Source: Hermatobates lingyangjiaoensis
Taxonomy: Eukaryota > Arthropoda > Insecta > Hemiptera > Hermatobatidae
Assembly (NCBI GenBank): GCA_026182355.1
Contig: JAPFBL010000007.1
Coordinates: forward strand, 930,001 to 994,000
Reading direction: 5' to 3'
Length of the DNA: 64,000 bases
Both the position numbers and the translations under genes were made by a program. Numbering within the stretch: position 1 is the stretch's first letter; every line of letters starts with the position of its first letter. The notes under the pieces were generated by a model. That model did no database searches. It had not been told where the DNA came from and worked only from the letters and a program-made list of their open reading frames with translations. Shown one piece after another: positions 58,465 to 64,000 of this stretch.

Positions 58465-59381
58465 TATATATTATATATATCAATGATTAAACCACCTTTA
58501 TCTAAGCCTTTGACACTATTATTTCTTTGTTGAGTTAGCCCAGTGACAAATCTATTTCATTTTTCTTCCACTTTTCATTGACCAGCAAATACTACTTCCA
58601 TACGAATCCGAGTTGCCTTTATTTTGAAAGAACTTAGCTATATTCCTGGAACTTGAAAAGTGACTCTTAAGTATTTCCTTTTTGCTTCTTTTCGTATCTT
58701 TCATTCATTTTCCGTAGATTTCTCCTTCGTTCTTACATGACTAGATTTCTCTGTCTTTTCCTTGACAAGTTTATTATAACTAAATGTTAGTTTACCGGTG
58801 CCCCAGCTGGTTGATTGGTTTCAGTCAAATCTTTCATTTAGTTCTCACTTAATTTGGAATATCCTCAGAAATAAATGCACTCTGTCCTTTAAATGGTTTC
58901 TTATTTTTTAATATCGCGATCTTATTCCTATATTTTGGTAGATTGAGCGATATAGGTTTACACTGATATTTTAATTTGTTCTTCCAATCTATCTAATGAT
59001 TTTTTTAATTCTTTTAAAACATACATAATTACATTTTTGCTCAATTAAAATTTTTTATTAACACTTGTTGAACAGAATGAATGAAAAAAAATATGATTTT
59101 ATTTAAATTTAAAATACAAATTGAAGTATTTTTCTTAAATTTGGAGAAAAAAATAAAAAGAAAAGATAATCCACAAAATATGCATCAAACCATCGCTGCC
59201 CAGGTATGCTACAGAAAACCAAAGAAAAACCATTTTGTACTTTCACAGATTGATTTTTCTTCGATGATTGTTTATTAAATGTAAACATTTTCCTTTAAGT
59301 TGAAATGCTATTTTGAACATGAAATGAGAAGCGGCAATACAGAAGTGAAGGAGGCTTTGCTGATGAGTTGTTTGTGCGCAG

Positions 59382-59465
59382 GGCATGAAGATGAAGAAGC
59401 ACGAGGAGCTGGAGACTCCTACCTTTTCCACCTCCATCCCCATCGGCGTCTCCCTCCAAGACTAG
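59382..59465 (+). CDS. Clic: CLIC last coding exon
   Basis: Acceptor GTGCGCAG before 59382. It reads 27 codons to TAG at 59463-59465: GMKMKKHEELETPTF, then STSIPIGVSLQD. MKKHEELETPTF is the characteristic C-terminal block of insect CLICs, and family members usually end soon after the IPI motif. This protein has a slightly different tail (GVSLQD). The phase-0 junction with the exon at 57840 is exact. Confidence 0.95.
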   Translation, partial: GMKMKKHEELETPTFSTSIPIGVSLQD

Positions 59466-60180
59466 TGCTTCCACCATCAGTTATTCCCAAACTGTGGAAT
59501 ATGCCATATCTGCACTCCTTCCTGTTTTGCTTACATCTATTGTATCTCATTTTCCCTTGTATTATTAACAATTATTTGTTTTTGTTTTTTTTTTGTTTCG
59601 TTTCCTTTTAAACAAACTTTGGTCCCAAGTATAACGTACTTTTCCAATTGTTAACTTAAAAGTTTGTACTTTATGTAAAATTGTTCTTTGTACCTTGTAA
59701 TGAGTGGCGTAGATTATGTTAAGGGGTTGCCATTAACACTGTACGCGATGGAGTATCTCAATTGCTAAATGCTTTTAAGTTCTTTAGTTAGTGTAAATAA
59801 TGACTGTTTCCAGTGTCGTGGGTCGCCTCACGCGCTAATCCGTGCCTTTACCCGACACATGTCACTTTGCCTTATACCGGTGTCATGTCTCAGTGTCCAA
59901 GTCTATTTTTTGAGTTTTGCTTTTGTTTCCAATCGGAAAAAAATTACCTATGTTTATCCACTGTTATTTTGTCATTTGTATAAAAGTTGTTCTGGTTAGT
60001 ATTTGGCTTATTAAATTTATTAGGTATTTAGATTGTAAAAATATTTCTGTATAAATATATATAATTAATTAATTATACGATTGTGTGTTTTCATCATTCC
60101 CCAGTTTTTGATTCCTCAACCATATTGTGCCAATCAAAACTTTACCATCTTATTTGCTGATTAAAAACAAAATAAACACT
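59466..60180 (+). other. Probable CLIC 3' UTR
   Basis: Sequence after the stop codon. The first clear AATAAA is at 60171-60176, with weaker AT-rich variants near 60048-60056. The real cleavage site cannot be fixed from sequence alone. The frames at 59300-59611 and 59769-59999 are shadows. Confidence 0.4.
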
Positions 60181-60637
60181 TTCATTTTAGAAAAGCTAAA
60201 GAATACATTCAAGGAGTAAAAAAATGGACCCCAAAATCAATTGTCATTATTTCTTAATCTTGTGTAAGAATAGAATGTCACATTGATTGTGACTAGCTCG
60301 TTAACCATCGTATAAAATAATGAAATCTTTATAATTTATTGTTTATGTCTTGGAGATGACCTCATTTATTATTAATTTATAATCAATGTACCTAAAACTA
60401 AACTAGAGAACACTAACATAGCTACCTAATCAGGTAATTAGGTAGCCAACATTTGCAGTTGGTTGTTTAAAGCAGTACAGTTGTTATTGTAACCGTTACT
60501 GACGTGGATTCTTCCTCATTCGATCCTGAAGACAGTTGAAGTTATGCACATGGTAACTCCAATGTATTATTGCAACACTTACTAAATTCCAACGGTCACA
60601 CATAGCTTCGTCTATAGTACAGCTCTAAGGGTGGTAA

Positions 60638-60918
60638 GTGTAACTCATTTATTTTTTTGCACCATATTTAATAATGGGCGAGCCATATTACCAGGTTGAT
60701 TATACATCAGCTGTCCTAAATTTTGTATCCCCCAAGTTTCTTAGAATGGGGATCATACTGGCTCGGGAAGGACACATGACATCCTCATTATAGGGACGGT
60801 GTGCTAATAATTTCTCATCTCACGCATGAAAGGGTCATTGCCAAGACTCGAACCTGCAGTCTTCAGTACTGGAGGCAAGCACAGTACCTGAGAAAACTAC
60901 TACGGATTGCCCTAGTAT
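60638..60918 (-). mobile_element. tRNA-derived SINE, second copy of the 33148 family
   Basis: Minus-strand head with B box GCAGGTTCGAGTC (complement of 60845-60857) and an A-box-like TAGTTTTCTCAGG upstream. The body aligns with 33148-33452 through CTCATTTAT, GCACC, GGGCGA and the block containing GGCTCGGGAAGG. Confidence 0.65.
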
Positions 60919-63900
60919 TATAGATTAGGTAAAGTACACTTCAACGTAATATACAATTCCCGCAGGTTCAATTAAACTCAACCAAAATTGATACATAAAG
61001 GAGTATAGTAAATACATCAGGTGTTTCATATTTTTGATTGATTCAAAAAAAAAGTTGAGATTTTTCATTTATATAGAAAGCTTTCTTCATTAACTAATAT
61101 TTTTTTGTGTCGTTTTTTTCTCTTTCTTTTGGTTTAGATAAGTATAATTTAAAATTGTCGAATCAAAATCGAAAGACTAGAAGAGCAAACTTACCTGCAC
61201 ATCTAAATGGTATTAAAGAAAATAAAGTATAGAGAAAAAGAGTGACTGAGTAAAAATCATTTCTCTAAACAATTTATTGATGAAAAAATAGATATTTCCA
61301 TATAGTACATAAGGCACAAAAGTAGTACTCTGGACGGCTGCTAAATTGCAAAAGTTTTCTCCTAATAACAGGGTTTCCTTTCGTTTTATTATTTTTTTTT
61401 TTAATAATGGCACACAACAATACAAGTACCAATTATTACACTGTAATAATATGCCACAAGGATACATTCAACATATTTATATATACAATAATAAATTTCA
61501 ATATTTTCTATAATTTAAATCACACTTATGTTTCACATTAGAAGAAGAAAACATTTATGAATAATAAGGTAAGGTACAACTAGAAAGTCCAATGTTTATA
61601 TACGAAGACTGCACAAAACCAAAGGAAATGACAAGTCAATTAGAAAAGAAAGCGTAACATTAACTTAAAAAGGAATGTAATTCGTATAGCAAAACATCTA
61701 ATTTACACCTACATCAAATAGAAAACAACAATAAATAATAAACTTAAAGCTATACAAGGAATACTCTCTGGTTCATATAAAACTTGCAGAGAGAAAGTTT
61801 ATCCAGTTGGACAGAGATATGGACATGCATATTACCCTATCAACTTGTTCTGAGCTCTAAAGAAAACACATATACACATCATTTTCTAAACGAGCTTCTA
61901 TGCGACATTTGCGAGGAATTTTCAATTGATTGCATTGCCGTTTTTTTTTTGTTTCATATGACAAATAAAGAAAGAAACGACTTAAATTTCAGAAAACTAA
62001 ATTCTAAACTTTTAAACAATAACAAGAAAATAAATTAAAATGTATTTCAAATTTACAATATAACTGCGTATAATGATAGATAAAACACTTTAATTACTAT
62101 TTCTAAGTCGCATATTTTTCAATATTCATCCAAAATTAATAATAGTCTCATATATTATGGAGTTAGCATACTGTATGAATCAATAGTACACTACTACATT
62201 GCAAAGTATTTGTCTTCTTTCTCTATTTTAAATGTACAAACTATATTTATAAATTATATTATTTAAATAAATAAGTTCTGGAAGAAGCAAAAAAAAAATA
62301 TTTCCTACGATCCATTAAGACCTAATAGATTAATTCTGTATTAAAATACTGGTGCCAACTTTTCAGAATCTGAATATCAATTGTCATTTCCTCATTTCAA
62401 AGGAAATGAAAGTTCTAAATATAATAAATAGATTATTGACTATTCCCTGAAAAATACTATACCATGTAAAAATAAAGAAACGTAACACTGCATTTCTTCC
62501 AAATACATTAAATTGTTTAATAAATTCTATAAAATATAAATTTTCAACTACAAATGCAGAGGAACACATCTGTTGAAGTAATATAAAGCCTAGTGCATAT
62601 AAAACATGAAAAGCCTCAGGTGGGAATGTACACAAGAAGAGAAAGTTTTCTCTTCGACCGGGACGGATTGTAGATATGTACGCATTATGTAATAGATAAC
62701 TGTAGAGGATTACGATTAATTGACACTTAATGGAAAATATAGGAAGAAGTCAATCTGAGTCGTTGTGGAACGTAATATTAGTTTAAACTAAATAATTAAA
62801 GGCTAAAGTAATGATCAAAATGTATGATCATCCTAAAAGAAACTGTAGGAGGGTAATAACTAGGGAGAACAATGCTGTAAGTAATGAAACGGTACTCCAG
62901 TACTACAAAGCAACTAAACTTCTTTCCAAAGAAGAAGGATGATGGGAAGCAGTCACCGTGGAATTTGAATCATATTCAATCAAAAGAATTTCCACTAAGG
63001 TATAAAATAACTATAATTAAATGTGATTATCACTTAGTCCTAATTAGGAAAACATTCAATACTAGGCCCAAATAATTGAAATAAATACATAGTTCTTAGG
63101 ATCTTTAAATATTTTGTTACTCACTTATATCAAAATAGTCACTTCATACAAGTATAGTAGAAAATTACAAAAGGCTAACAAATTAATCTCAATGTATAAA
63201 AACTTTGAATTATATCTATGATATCTGTTTTTTGTTTTAAATAAATAAAAAATGATAGTTGCACAGACATTAGGTTAGTATATAAAAACGTATTCCTTTA
63301 TATCTACCTTGCAGAGTAAACCTGCTGAAATGTTCAGATTAGATTACATAATATGGTTACTCTTGACAATCACTAAGTCTGCAATGGAATAGAAAACTTG
63401 AATAGAATAAAATTCAATTCAGAATAAAAGAATACATGCCATTCCCTAACCAAATGTAGCTTTTAAAAAAAAATTCTTTAAAGAGGATCTGAATATTTCT
63501 AATAGCTATTATTACATTTATGCAAAACAATGTGTTCTTAATTCTAAAGCTTGTCTATCGATAAAATTTATCGATTACGGTTGATTTTCGACCACAATAT
63601 TGATAGCAGATAGGTAATAATATCGAGGTTTTTGTTTGCATGAGGAACAGACACTTCTTAAAGAACCAACGTTTTATCAACTATATCTGATATTATCAGG
63701 GATTAATGTATTATAAAGTTGAAGGGGTTTTTCTTACAATAATAGAATAAAAATACAAGAAATAACTGCCACGAAACTACATAATTTACCACAAATGTGT
63801 AATTCAGTATTGACAACAACGTGTTTTCGAACACTTAGTGTACTTCTTCAGATTACATCTAAAAATCAATTTACGATGAGGTATATTAGTTTAAATGAAT

Positions 63901-64000
63901 ATAATAAACATGGTGATATAAATTATCTAAATAAAGTGACATACTTGCGTATCGGGAATTGAGAGATGAACAGGTGTCGAGGTGGACTGCAGGTGTACAG
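60919..64000. other. AT-rich region downstream of CLIC, no supported gene
   Basis: No coding sequence is supported. The region is very AT-rich. A unit at about 63815-63855 on the minus strand has CTGAAGA followed by TTCGAAAACACG and may be another decayed PLE terminus. The last 45 bases are distinctly GC-richer and could be the edge of an exon on the minus strand, but there is too little to judge. Confidence 0.4.

Larger units (their letters stand above)
57980..59381 (+). other. CLIC intron, about 1.4 kb
   Basis: A phase-0 intron with GTAATG donor and GTGCGCAG acceptor. Its first 520 bp consist almost wholly of a (CT)n tract and PLE terminal pieces with hammerhead-like units at 58042, 58266 and 58370. 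From 58500 to 59370 I see AT-rich sequence without recognised content. Confidence 0.85.
38429..59465 (+). other. CLIC gene, exons 2 to last (5' exon missing)
   Basis: Joined exons 38429-38571, 48666-48828, 52198-52372, 57840-57979 and 59382-59465 give 705 nt, or 234 residues plus TAG. The product is an arthropod chloride intracellular channel protein, a glutathione-S-transferase-fold protein. Such proteins exist as soluble forms with thioredoxin-like and all-alpha domains and can associate with membranes. Insect family members are about 260 residues, so only the roughly 20-26 residue N terminus is missing. It should lie on an exon ending in phase 0 upstream of 38429, perhaps outside the window. 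All introns have GT-AG borders. Confidence 0.93.

Noticed and set aside
59702..59720. GAGTGGCGTAGAT, similar to the hAT MITE end
   Set aside because: There is no matching opposite end or target duplication nearby.

Overview
The window is animal genomic DNA and most likely arthropod. It is AT-rich, full of short dispersed repeats and microsatellites, and has no long open reading frames. The one gene I recognise with confidence is the insect-type chloride intracellular channel (CLIC) gene on the + strand. Five coding exons run from 38429 to 59465 with consensus AG/GT borders and compatible phases (2, 0, 1, 0). Together they encode 234 residues plus a stop. This matches the arthropod CLIC family over its whole length except for about 20 N-terminal residues, which must come from an upstream exon that I could not find.

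Layout. Positions 1-38428 are the region 5' of the first recognised exon: either a very long 5' intron, or intergenic DNA plus promoter. No coding sequence is supported there. It holds tRNA-derived SINE-like units (3649-3717, 33148-33452), a 267-bp hAT-type MITE with a perfect 8-bp target duplication (26652-26918), a second hAT-like fragment (28690-29125), several palindromes and decayed retroelement ends (6300-6460, 6895-6935, 9066-9680, 35715-35987). Introns are about 10.1, 3.4, 5.5 and 1.4 kb and are packed with repeats. Downstream of the stop are a 3' UTR candidate, another SINE copy (60638-60918) and about 3 kb of AT-rich DNA without a supported gene.

The introns contain pieces of Penelope-like retroelements (PLEs). 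These include an intact reading frame for a PLE GIY-YIG endonuclease domain (47058-47633), an inverted duplication of what looks like a PLE 5' end (45974-46571), a very large inverted repeat (56563-57618) and many short PLE-terminus units.

The most interesting signal is a set of about a dozen short motifs with hammerhead-ribozyme architecture. Each has a 4-5 bp stem I, a CTGANGA-like core, a short stem II preceded by one extra base, GAA, a tiny self-complementary stem III (AGGCCT, AGATCT, AATT, ACATGT or ATAT), one cleavage-site base and the stem I complement. One lies 29 bp after the stop codon of the GIY-YIG frame. Different copies use different stem I sequences that remain complementary. 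This fits the small hammerhead variants known from PLEs, whose stem III is thought to form between two molecules. Most copies sit inside an inverted duplication and next to a (TA)n tract.
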